Of a DNA stretch of 64,000 nucleotides, positions 19,782 to 28,647 are shown one piece after another. The notes beneath the pieces were generated by a model. It saw only the letters and a program-made list of their open reading frames with translations. It ran no database searches and was not told the origin of the DNA. The stretch spans positions 1 to 64,000 of the forward strand of contig JBAIAA010000538.1 in the NCBI GenBank assembly GCA_037893245.1. The letters run 5' to 3'. Source of the stretch: Crossaster papposus (Eukaryota > Echinodermata > Asteroidea > Velatida > Solasteridae). Both the position numbers and the translations under genes were made by a program. How positions within the stretch are numbered: the first letter of the stretch is position 1; every line of letters starts with the position of its first letter.

Positions 19782-21050
19782 TTAAAAGTTAACGCTACTC
19801 AAGCGACCTCCTTGCATGTTAAGTTGCGCGTCCATCACCAAAAAGACGTAACATTTTAGAGCGCCCGCGGTTTGAGCTTCGCGTTCCATCAATATAGAGA
19901 TTCCTCCGCTTATATCTCCAATTTGTTTACCCGATCCGTGATTTTTGTTGTCGTCCGTCGATCTCATATCCAACCAAAGTCCGTATCTTCTTAAAAAATA
20001 ATCACCGATATCTATCCCCGTTAACCCTAAATCTTTACATATACCGAGTCCTAGCTCGGTAGATGAGTCCCCAAAGAACTTGTTGATTTCCCCCCAGTGT
20101 TGATAGCTTTTGAGACCCGAACTATAGAGTTGATTAGGTTTTCCTTCTATCGTCACGCTAACTTTGTCTATCTTAGGGTTATAAAATAGTTCGGGGGTTT
20201 TCGTAGTCGCTTCTTTAAACAAAAACAGTATACCCTTGAGACTTTTAACCGCCACGTTTAAATTAAAGTTCCAGGTGGTGCCTGATTTATCGATAGATCT
20301 TACTTCGTGTCTCTGAATCCTTTCAAACAAAAACTGCGTCTTGTCGAGACATTTTTGAGCTAAGATTTGAGCCAAGTGCTTGTTAGAAACGATCTCGTAT
20401 TCTAGCGCCAAGTTAGAGATGCTATAACTCGCTTCAGAGTCGGTAGAATTTACGACTTTGGCGTAATCGTTAAAAGTAAGTTCGTAAGACAGTTGGTCGT
20501 TCAGAGTGGATGGATAAAACGGTTGATGATCCGTGAGCATTTCAAAGTCTAGAGGTATACAAAATCTGTTTCCAAAGGCATCCGCTGTTGCTTTGTCTTT
20601 TCCAGTGTTGGCACCGGCAACCGCGTTACCGGTACCTACGCGCAGGCTCGATATGTTGGCAATCTCGTTTCCGGCATAGTGATCTACGGTACCTGCGGGT
20701 AACCAAAGATCTTTAAAAATGTTATAAACGTCGGCGTCAGTCAAGTTTACGATCTCCCGACCACCGATACATATTCTTATTTGTTTTACGAGATTTCGTC
20801 CTAGATTTTTAAACAGACTTCGATCGGCATCGTCGTCCGAGGTTAGATCGATATTAAAAGCTAGTTTTGCCGAACCGGGGACTATCACGTCGTCGGAGCT
20901 TAACGACGGAAACTTTACTACTAATTTGTCATTCGCGTCGATCGTGCTAGGATTGTGAGTTACGACGACAGTCTGACGGTTGCCTTTTATACCCCGAGGA
21001 TTTTTAAGGCGTCTGTGTGGATTTAGTTTGTTTCCATAAGTCGCGTTCAT
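19782..21050 (-). CDS. Major capsid protein, double jelly-roll
   Basis: 422 residues. The N-terminal VVVTHNPSTIDANDKLVVKFP (about 28-48) and VIVPGSAKLAFNIDL (about 55-69) blocks, followed by RNLVKQIRICIGGREI (about 84-99), are typical of the Polinton major capsid protein. The length is lower than in some relatives but the frame is complete. The fold is expected to be two eight-stranded jelly rolls forming pseudo-hexameric capsomers. It is divergently transcribed from the first penton-like gene across 43 A/T-rich bases, so both may share a promoter region. Confidence 0.9.
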   Translation of the reverse strand: MNATYGNKLNPHRRLKNPRGIKGNRQTVVVTHNPSTIDANDKLVVKFPSLSSDDVIVPGSAKLAFNIDLTSDDDADRSLFKNLGRNLVKQIRICIGGREIVNLTDADVYNIFKDLWLPAGTVDHYAGNEIANISSLRVGTGNAVAGANTGKDKATADAFGNRFCIPLDFEMLTDHQPFYPSTLNDQLSYELTFNDYAKVVNSTDSEASYSISNLALEYEIVSNKHLAQILAQKCLDKTQFLFERIQRHEVRSIDKSGTTWNFNLNVAVKSLKGILFLFKEATTKTPELFYNPKIDKVSVTIEGKPNQLYSSGLKSYQHWGEINKFFGDSSTELGLGICKDLGLTGIDIGDYFLRRYGLWLDMRSTDDNKNHGSGKQIGDISGGISILMEREAQTAGALKCYVFLVMDAQLNMQGGRLSSVNF

Positions 21051-21093
21051 TTTTATAGTAACGTTTTATTTTTTATTTTATTTACTTTTAAAA

Positions 21094-21789
21094 ATGCAGT
21101 CGCACACTTTTGTCATGACCAAAAAAGAGCAGACTTTTGAGCTACCTCGGCCCATAGATAACGTCGAGGGAAACCGTCGCATTAAGTTAAGCAGCGTTAT
21201 TTTAGATGTGGGTTTTTATAATGTTGAGAAAGCAGAAAAGATGTCATATGCTATAATTACTCGTCTTAATATTAACGAAAGTGTTATCGATATCACACCC
21301 GGTCGATGGAATCTGTATTCTTTCAAAGATCGGTTAAAAGATATTAAATCTATGACCATGACTCTAAAAAACGATAAAACATTTTATTTATCATGGGGTG
21401 GGGTCTTAGGGATTTTAGAAAAAATAAAACTATCGAATAATCTATCTAAACTTTTAGGTTTACCCAGGGGTTGGCTTCAGGAAGGTTGGTATTTTGGAAA
21501 ATTTAACATAAATCTATATAGTGCGGTCTTTTTACATTGTGAAGAACTGTCTACGCATTCAAATTTTGTTAACGGAAAACAAACTAACCTGTTGGAGAGT
21601 ATACCCGTACATGGTGAGGCTGCTCGTTCAAACAATCCCCAAGAACCAATTTATATCAAATACAACAATTCTCCAAAAGAGTTAGTAACCGATAAAATAA
21701 ACAGCCTCACGTTTTCGTTAAAAAACGGTCTTGGTGAGGTGTTAGATAACAGAGGTAAAGATATCATTTTAAACATACAAATATTTTAG
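21094..21789 (+). CDS. Penton-like minor capsid protein, copy 1
   Basis: 231 residues. The layout matches Polinton minor capsid (penton-like) proteins: an N-terminal MQSHTFVMT strand, the TPGRWNLYSF segment that corresponds to the family's P-G-x-Y block (about 68-78), a LLGLPRGW turn (about 119-127), the VFLHCEELSTHSN strand (about 144-157) and a C-terminal LKNGLGEVLDNRGKDI strand pair (about 207-223). The expected role is the pentameric vertex of the virion, as a single jelly roll. It is followed after 13 bp by a paralogue. The penton assignment rests on layout and position, not on an alignment. Confidence 0.65.
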   Translation: MQSHTFVMTKKEQTFELPRPIDNVEGNRRIKLSSVILDVGFYNVEKAEKMSYAIITRLNINESVIDITPGRWNLYSFKDRLKDIKSMTMTLKNDKTFYLSWGGVLGILEKIKLSNNLSKLLGLPRGWLQEGWYFGKFNINLYSAVFLHCEELSTHSNFVNGKQTNLLESIPVHGEAARSNNPQEPIYIKYNNSPKELVTDKINSLTFSLKNGLGEVLDNRGKDIILNIQIF

Positions 21790-21805
21790 TTACTTTTGTA
21801 AAATG
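21781..21805 (+). promoter_or_regulatory. Gene-junction motif before penton-like copy 2
   Basis: After the stop of copy 1 come TTACTTTTGTAAA and the ATG. The same ATATTTTAG-TTACTTTTGTAAA-ATG layout recurs at 22512-22536 before the 203-residue gene, and a shorter form (TTTACTTTTAAAA) precedes copy 1. It is a candidate late-promoter element, or the footprint of the gene duplication. Confidence 0.45.
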
Positions 21806-22489
21806 CAGTCTCATACGTTTGTCATGACAGATAATGAGCAGACCTTTGAACTATCGCGACCTATAGATAACGTCAGAGGCGACCGGCGCATGAAGTTAAA
21901 CAACTTTGCGTTAGACTTGGGTTTTTATAATCTTGAAAAAAAAGCGTCGATAATTTTAGAGACTTTTACGGGTGATATCGCTGATCCGGAGTCAATTCAA
22001 ATTGACATTCATAGAAAAATTGATCTTTCACCAGATAGGTGGAATCTTTATTCTTTTGAAAAAAATATAAAAAATCATCTAAGACGTACAACAAATATAT
22101 CTATAGAGACTTTAACCGATGAACTATTTTATATATTAATCCCTGAACAAAATCGTATGAAACTATCGAGTAATCTATCTCAACTTTTAGGTTTACCCAG
22201 GGGTTGGCTTTATGATGGGGGTTATTATGGAAAATTTAACCTAAATCTATATAGCGCGGTCTTTTTACATTGTGAAGAACTGTCTACGCATTCAAATTTT
22301 GTTAACGGAAAACAAACTAACCTGTTGGAGAGTATACCTGTGCATGGTGATGCCGCTCATTCAAACAATCCTCAAGAACCAATTTATATCAAATATAACA
22401 AGTGTTCAAAAGAGTTAGTAGTCGGTAAAATAAACAGCCTCACATTTTCGTTAAAAAACGGTCTTGGTGAGGTGATAGATAATAGGTAA
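21803..22489 (+). CDS. Penton-like minor capsid protein, copy 2 (3'-frameshifted)
   Basis: 228 residues, a tandem paralogue of the preceding gene. The N-termini share MQSHTFVMT and the FELxRPIDNV pattern, the middle (about 50-115) is strongly diverged, and the 3' half is almost the same DNA: 83 nt at 22256-22338 equal 21523-21605. Near the end two bases are missing relative to copy 1 (at about 22485), which creates a TAA; the remaining C-terminal codons of copy 1 are still readable in another frame up to 22520. So the last dozen residues are lost. The protein may still fold, or the copy may be decaying. Confidence 0.65.
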   Translation: MQSHTFVMTDNEQTFELSRPIDNVRGDRRMKLNNFALDLGFYNLEKKASIILETFTGDIADPESIQIDIHRKIDLSPDRWNLYSFEKNIKNHLRRTTNISIETLTDELFYILIPEQNRMKLSSNLSQLLGLPRGWLYDGGYYGKFNLNLYSAVFLHCEELSTHSNFVNGKQTNLLESIPVHGDAAHSNNPQEPIYIKYNKCSKELVVGKINSLTFSLKNGLGEVIDNR

Positions 22490-22511
22490 AGAGATAATTT
22501 TTAACGTAGAA

Positions 22512-22536
22512 ATATTTTAGTTACTTTTGTAAAATG
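22512..22536 (+). promoter_or_regulatory. Gene-junction motif before the 203-residue gene
   Basis: Exact recurrence of the ATATTTTAG-TTACTTTTGTAAA-ATG junction found at 21781-21805, although the downstream genes are unrelated. This argues that the T-rich motif serves expression rather than coding. Confidence 0.45.
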
Positions 22537-23145
22537 ACGACTAGTATTTATCCTGATCTAAAAATCGATGAAACGAGGGTGTTTCGATTGCAAAAGATCG
22601 AAGAAGTTCAAAAAGATATATTAACGCAACGAGAACAGCGAAGCGCGTTGTGTAAAAAATACGGTAAGTTAATTACGGGGTTGTCTACTATAGAAACGCT
22701 AGCTGAGATGAGTGGTGTGGCTTGTGGGGGTTTGGGAATCGCGGCTATAAGCAGCATAATTGCGTCACCCGTTGGTATAGCGTTAGAGGTAGTAGCCATT
22801 AGTTTTGGTGGAGCCGCGCTCTTGCTAAAATATTTTAGCAAACGATTTAGGCATAAAGTTAAAAAACACGACGAGATTAGAGTCTTGGCCGAGGCTAAAC
22901 TCAACAGCGTAAGAGATCTTATTTCTCAAGCTATAGATGACGGTGATATATCCCACGAAGAATACGCTTTGGTGTTAAAGGAATTGAGGCAATTTAACGA
23001 TATGAAAGAGACTATTAGATCCGGCAGCAAGCTGTCAGAAAAGAAAGGCGAGAGTGATATGGAATCCGAGATAAAAAGACGCGTAGAAGAGTTGGTGGCG
23101 AAAGAAAAAAAAGGTCTTATCGAAAAACTTACAGCTTCGCAATAA
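22534..23145 (+). CDS. Conserved Polinton protein with hydrophobic hairpin
   Basis: 203 residues, family recognisable from other animal Polintons by the alanine- and glycine-rich hydrophobic segment (GVACGGLGIAAISSIIASPVG and onward, about 61-95) followed by KHDEIRVLAEAKLNSVRDLIS (about 112-132) and a charged coiled-coil tail. It may be a membrane-inserting virion protein; the activity is not known. The start is preceded by TTAGTTACTTTTGTAAA, identical to the sequence before penton-like copy 2. It ends 11 bp before the right TIR. Confidence 0.8.
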   Translation: MTTSIYPDLKIDETRVFRLQKIEEVQKDILTQREQRSALCKKYGKLITGLSTIETLAEMSGVACGGLGIAAISSIIASPVGIALEVVAISFGGAALLLKYFSKRFRHKVKKHDEIRVLAEAKLNSVRDLISQAIDDGDISHEEYALVLKELRQFNDMKETIRSGSKLSEKKGESDMESEIKRRVEELVAKEKKGLIEKLTASQ

Positions 23146-23156
23146 ATAAAAATTAT

Positions 23157-23437
23157 TTCGATCAACCTCCTCCTCCTCCTTACGCGACGGCGCCACCTTT
23201 AGAGTCGTTTTAAAAAAACTGTAATAAAATAGCGCCCTCTGTTGATGGCGCTATTTTTATTAACCCATAGAGGGCGCTCGCAAGTGTTTTTTTTTGTCAC
23301 ACCAAAATTGAGTTTTTAAGATTTGGTTCAAATTGAGTTTTTAAGATTTGGCTCAAATTGAGTTTTTAAGATTTAAAAAATATTAGACAAAATTGAGTTT
23401 TTAAGATTTGGTTTAGATACGGCTTATCCCTACTACT
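23157..23437 (-). repeat. Polinton right terminal inverted repeat
   Basis: About 281 bp, the reverse complement of the left TIR from TCGATCAACC inward to the element end. It holds four copies of the A/T-rich 20-mer instead of six. The stem AAAATAGCGCC (23226-23236) pairs with GGCGCTATTTT (23247-23257) around a 10-nt loop, a perfect hairpin in the TIR. Confidence 0.9.
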
Positions 23438-25149
23438 CAAGTCACCTTGAACAAAAAAAACAAAAAATGGGGAAAATCATTACACCCGTGTAGGAAATTT
23501 ATCAGTGTTGTTGACTCAAATTGGCGACTAGACTAAATTAATCTTGAATCCGATTTTATTGAAATCGATTTCGACTTGTCTTGACTTGCATGGACTTGTA
23601 TGGAAATGAAGACTTGGGTCACTCGACTCGACTCAGTAAAACAAAATGTTGGTTACACTAAAATTATTTTAATAATTTTCTTTGTTTAGGCCCAGAACGC
23701 CTAAACTAAAACTAAAGTTGGAAAAAATGTGGAAATAAAATCTGGAAAACACCGCCATTATGCAAAGATGCATGTACTAAATCACATCAACACAGTTCTG
23801 CAAACATGACTTCAACTTTGAACAAGAAATTACTTAGGTCCTAATTCAACATTTGTACAGGGCTTTTCAGTTGACTGTATGTAAATTAAAACGCCATGGT
23901 TTTTTAATATCCGAGCTCATTTTGACAACAAGAACCTGAATTCTATGCATGCACATTCTCATGCATTGGCAGTACAGTCAGCATTGGCATACACATACCC
24001 GGTTGCTAGTGGAACAGTCCAAAATCGCACGATGTCTCAGAATTCAGGCGATGACGATCTAAGAAACTCTCTCAAATAGATTCTTCTCCTTTGTTAAAAT
24101 CACTCTGGTCACGTTTACATTATTCCAAATGAACACAATATACCAGAGCAGCAATCACAGTCGATATGGTGGTAAAACGAAGGTTCAAATCAGCAGATAA
24201 TGCTCAGCTTGGACAGCGCAACATTCACCAGCAAGCAGAATAAGGTCAATTGTTGCGCAACACAACGCGGGCTTTAGGTCACGTGGCCACATACCGGTCG
24301 ACCTTTGTAACAATTCTGTTTATTGGAAGAAAACTTAGAAGAAAAAATGATCACTGGATTTCTGACCAATCACCATGGATCTTATATGAGTGGACGGGGA
24401 ATTTCATCTACTTTCCAAAACCGTTCACCCCTTTGCGACATGACGTCGATTTATCCGGTCACGTCCGGATAAACAACGCGGGTAGCAAATTTAGGGTCAA
24501 ATTTCTGTTCTCTCCATAGACAATTGCATCGAATGCCCAAGTTTGAAAGAAAAATGATCACTGGTTTTGTGACTTTACTTAGTAAAACATACATGATCAT
24601 AAAGCTAGAATAATGAACTTTAAGAATCTGTTCACCCCTTTTTGCGGCGATTACCCGTTCTAAAGATACATGTGTTTTAGTCGAAAAAAACGTGCTAAAA
24701 ACTTGATGATTTACGTGTTAAAGCCTCTGTGGACGTTTCCGGGCGAGCAGATGCGCGCTAGTTTTCATTATAGTTGCATAGCGCCGCAAGGAATTTATTT
24801 ACAAAGAACACTATCGCCTGGGAGCGCACGAATTACAAAGTTAAGTAAGTTACAAAAAAAAAGAACAATTAATCGGTATCGGAAATATGTGTTCAAGTAA
24901 GTGCGAATAAGGAAGTTTAGATTGAGGGACCGGTTGACCGTAAGAAAAGTAGGTCGACTGGTCACAATAGGGTGTACCCAACATACACTCATCAATCAGC
25001 GAACACTATGCAGCCACCATATACCCCCGCCCCTCTGTCTATCTCCCCGAGGGCTGTCCGTGACCGTATGCGCATGCGCTTTGTGATAAAACAACAGGCT
25101 TGCATCTCGGCATAAATAGGCAATCAGCGCACATTCTACCCTAACAAAT
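23438..25149. other. Polinton target duplication and non-coding flank
   Basis: CAAGTC at 23438-23443 is the right target duplication. The rest is A/T-rich and without a supported gene. Around 24330-24440 and 24540-24650 a segment containing ATGATCACTGG and GTTCACCCCTTT is present twice in diverged form. I recognise no other structure. Confidence 0.5.
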
Positions 25150-25507
25150 ATTTTCCCCGTTCTCCTGCACACCTCACTGAACAAAAACCTGACCGAAAGA
25201 AAACATTGAGTGTGCTTGGGAATGGCAAGGAGAATCAACAAAAGCCAAAAAAATCACAAAACTAAAAACAATTTCCCCGTTCTCCTGCACACCTCACTGA
25301 ACAAAAACCTGACCGAAAGAAAACATTGAGTGTGCTTGAGAATGGCAAGGAGAATCAACAAAAGCAAAAAAAAATCACAAAACTAAAAATATTTTCCCCG
25401 TTCTCCTGCACACCTCACTGAACAAAAACCTGACCGAAAGAAAACATTGAGTGTGCTTGAGAATGGCAAGGAGAATCAACAAAAGCCAAAAAAATCACAA
25501 AACTAAA
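25150..25507 (+). repeat. Three tandem copies, about 120 bp each, at the 5' side of the Penelope-like element
   Basis: The unit begins near TTTTCCCCGTTCTCCTGC and ends near AATCACAAAACTAAAAA. It is present three times (about 25150-25270, 25271-25388, 25389-25507) with very few differences. Each copy holds the ATG GCA AGG AGA ATC start region; the third runs into the long coding frame. Penelope-like elements are known for partial tandem duplications of their ends (pseudo-LTRs). Confidence 0.8.
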
Positions 25508-27468
25508 AAAGCAAGAGAAAGATCGTTCGAGTCTCGCAAAATAAGTAAAACGCAAAACAAACAGACGAGAACGATCACTCTCGAAATGAGGGCCAAGAAA
25601 AGTATGCCTTATGTGAAAAATCTATCAGACGCTCAACTCTCCAACATTGAACTGGTAGCATTGGGCAGGGGCCTTAACTTCATTCCGACCCCCCAAAAAC
25701 CAAAAAGGTCGACCATCCTTCGCCATTCCCGATCCTTCTTCAGAAAGATGAGATTACGGTTAAGAATGGCAGGGAGAGTCAGACCTATAAGCTCACACCC
25801 GTTCAAACTACCTTCAACTTGGACTCCCCAACCTACCTTCAATCTAAACCTAGAGTCATATATTGAAGGCACTCTAGAGGAACTATCCAGACTGAAAATT
25901 CAAAATGTCAAACTAAATATAACAAAAGCAGAACGTGTTGCGCTATCTGGCCTTAAGAAAAGACAGGATATTATCATCAAACAATTCGATAAAGGCCGCG
26001 GTGTGTGCGTCCTTAACAAACAAGACTACATACGTGAAGGGACACGACAATTAACAGGCCCCCACTATGAAGAAATTAACAGGGACTTGACCGATGAAAC
26101 CGCGGAATTAGTCTCTCAAGCCATACGCCAACTCTACGTGGACAGACTCATATCGAAAGACATATCGGAGTTTCTTAACCCCCGCAACCACGACATTAAA
26201 ACACCTTGCCTTTACCTCCTACCGAAAGTTCACAAAAAAGTACCAGAAGGAACACGGTTCGGGGGGAGGACCGACTCAATCCATATCCAAATACATAGAC
26301 TATTTCTTGCTCCCAATTGTCAAACAGCAAAGCACATACACACGCGATTCTGGGCATGTGCTTGAAAAACTAAATAACCTGACATTGGAGCAAGATAACT
26401 TATTGATAACACTGGATATAGTATCCATGTACACTAACTGCCCACAAGATGAGGCAATTGAATCAGTTTGTGACGCACTTGCAATGGCCGATGACAGACT
26501 ATAACGCAATACCCAAGCCCACGACAGACCACGCGCGACGTCTCCTTGAACTCATTATGCGTCGAAACACGTTTGAATTTAATGGCAAGTTTTTCAGACA
26601 AAAAATTGGCGTGGCCATGGGCAGCGAATGCAGCCCGGAGATTTGTGACATAACTCTATTCAAATACGAACAAGACAAAATCCTCCCTCACAATCCCTCA
26701 ATTGTGAGCTACATGAGATATAGAGACGATGTTCTTATAATCTTTAACGGAAATGAAAAGCAGGCTGCTGACCTAGTGCAATCACTTAATAAAATTCACC
26801 CTACGCTGAAGTTCACGTCTGAGATCTCGCACCGCCAAGTCACTTTTCTCGACCTTATTATCTACAAAGGCGAACGATTCATACATGAAGGGATATTGGA
26901 TACTCGAGTCGCTACCAAAAAAACTGATACATTTCAGTACCTAGCTCGCGATTCAGCACACCCTAAGTCGGTATTTGGCGGATTAATCAAGGGCGAAGTG
27001 ACCAGATACAGACGCATATGTACCCATTCAAAAGACTTTGAGGAGAGGGTTGAATTCTTCAAAGACAAACTTCAAAAGCGCGGATACACAAACGAAGACC
27101 TAGCTCTCCTTTCTCAAAGGGGAAAGACTCCCGCGGACCCTAAGCGTGAAAAAAACAAAAACAATATCCCACTGGTGTTCGTCCTACCATACTACCCACA
27201 TGTCGCGCACCCAGCCCTGAAACGGGCTATCCTCAAACACTGGCCCTTGATTAGCGAAAACGAATATCTGAATAGGCTATTTGATACCCAACCCATCCTG
27301 GCATACAAACGGCACAAAAACATAAAAGATGAACTTGTTCGATCTAGGACTAAAGCGTCTCCACAATCCAACCAAGAGGAACAAAACCTTGATGAGGAGA
27401 ATCTGCAAATTCTATTGGAACTATTGAAAGAACAAAACAATGATCAAAGAAATGGATCTCAAGACTAA
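25451..27468 (+). pseudogene. Penelope-like reverse transcriptase (two frameshifts)
   Basis: The first frame (to about 26280) carries the N-terminal LSNIELVALGRGLNFIPTP block and the RT fingers region FDKGRGVCVLNKQDY, ending at LYLLPKVHK. The frame then shifts at about 26265, where a short stretch seems to be missing. A second frame (26307-26504) carries LITLDIVSMYTNCPQ (motif A, with D). A third (from about 26500 to 27468) carries IGVAMGSECSP, the catalytic YMRYRDDVLIIF (RDD) and the HPKSVFGGLIKGEVTRYRR thumb. This is the RT of a Penelope-like element. No GIY-YIG endonuclease is visible at either end, so it resembles the endonuclease-lacking class or is truncated. Two frameshifts make it inactive as read. 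Confidence 0.85.
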
Positions 27469-27583
27469 AACAAAATAAATAAGTCAAACCCCACCACCCC
27501 CCCCCCCCCCCCTTGTCCTTGCCATGCGTCATATAAACCGACACACAAATAAAAACAAGGAAGGCAAAATGAACTATAGAAGA

Positions 27584-27676
27584 GGTTGACTGATGAAGTG
27601 CATGATATAGCACAGAAAATATGCCCTGCTCCCCTTCCAAAAAAGGGAAAAAAAGAGGGAACGGCATATTATCACC
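27584..27676 (+). ncRNA. Hammerhead ribozyme fold, type I topology
   Basis: The core CTGATGA is at 27590-27596 and GAAA at 27615-27618. Stem II pairs GTGC (27598-27601) with GCAC (27610-27613). Stem III pairs AATATGCC (27618-27625) with GGCATATT (27663-27670), 8 bp, closing a 37-nt loop. The next base A (27671) is the cleavage-site H17. Stem I can pair TGA (27587-27589) with TCA (27672-27674), then GG with CC past a one-base bulge. Hammerheads are known in Penelope-like elements, and this one lies 120 bp after the RT frame. The weak points are stem I and an A-A apposition at the base of stem II. Confidence 0.7.
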
Positions 27677-28253
27677 GGTAATAATCAATCACTGTGTGAA
27701 CTAAAAACAAAGGGACCACTGTTGCAATACACAAACCAGTCATCGCATCGCCAAAACCAGAGACAGGGTTTGAAACTCCCGCTTTTAGGGAATGTCTAAC
27801 CCAATTGGCCTGCAGACGTTTGATGTATTTGCCCGTCCACGAACTCCAACCACGGACTGTCATCTAGCAGAGATAATGTGGCTAAAACTGATCCCCAGAT
27901 GCGTGTCTTACGGGAAAAAAGAGAAAAAAAGAGTTAAAAATCACGCTCTGGAAAGACCAGTTAAACAGCCACTTTCTAGCATACCCACTAGTTAACGTAC
28001 AATTACAGATTTATCTTCGGCAGAACAGTCACAAATACAATCCATATGATACTTGTCAGCAAAACCTTTTCCGCGTCTCAAAAAATTAACGAAAAGCACA
28101 GAGGGGTTCTGTTGAAACTTGTACACGAAACCCCCCCCCCCCCCCCCCCCCCCCCATTCCTACAGACTGCAATCTCGCAGAAAAAAGTGGCCTGAACAGA
28201 CCTCCCATGAAGCGTATATCACTAGGAATAAAACTTAAATTAGGAATTACGCT
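27677..28253. other. Non-coding junction region, no gene seen
   Basis: It includes 27858-27930, shared with 3743-3813, and a C tract of 25 (28131-28155). It ends at GCTCTGGGCGG, where homology to the left-hand spacer starts. No supported coding sequence. Confidence 0.5.
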
Positions 28254-28647
28254 CTGGGCGGGATAGTTACGCAACCACACTGCTGGCATACCAGCACATC
28301 ATAAATTATGCAGATTATCTCTGTAGACCAGCCACTACCTAAAATCCAATGATACTCTACGCAGCAGAACTGCTTCAACATCTCCAAAAAAAATAACGAA
28401 AAGGATGAGAAAAAGTTCTGACTTGTGAAAACTCCCATAAACACCCTCCCCTTCCCACATAGAATGAGTTCTGATTCACTGCAGCTTACTCTAGAATTGA
28501 TCAAAAAAAACAAAAAAAAAATTAACTGATCATTCCTTGAAGTATGCCTGCATAAACCGGTCTCTCTGTGCTATACCTTCTTGCAAAAGCACTTCATTAG
28601 GATTATAATAGCCTCACAGAAAAAGAAAGAAAATTCCACAAAACCCA
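28254..28647 (-). repeat. Inverted copy of the 6500-6899 spacer segment
   Basis: Reverse-complement homologue of about 6500-6899, interrupted after CCACAAAACCCA by the insertion at 28648-30107 and resuming at 30108-30205. High identity, with small indels in A/T runs. Confidence 0.8.

Larger units (their letters stand above)
9033..23437. mobile_element. Polinton/Maverick element, 14,405 bp
   Basis: The element begins AGTAGTAGGGATA and ends with the inverse TATCCCTACTACT. It is flanked by CAAGTC at 9027-9032 and again at 23438-23443. AG...CT ends and a 6-bp target duplication are the known signature of Polintons. Inside are a protein-primed family B DNA polymerase, a retroviral-type integrase, a packaging ATPase and a major capsid protein, plus minor capsid-like and membrane proteins. 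Gene order by strand: polymerase (+), integrase (-), small membrane protein (-), 462-residue structural-type protein (+), then five genes (-), capsid (-), three genes (+). Frames are intact except for one penton-like copy, so the insertion appears young. No separate adenain-type protease gene was found. Confidence 0.97.
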
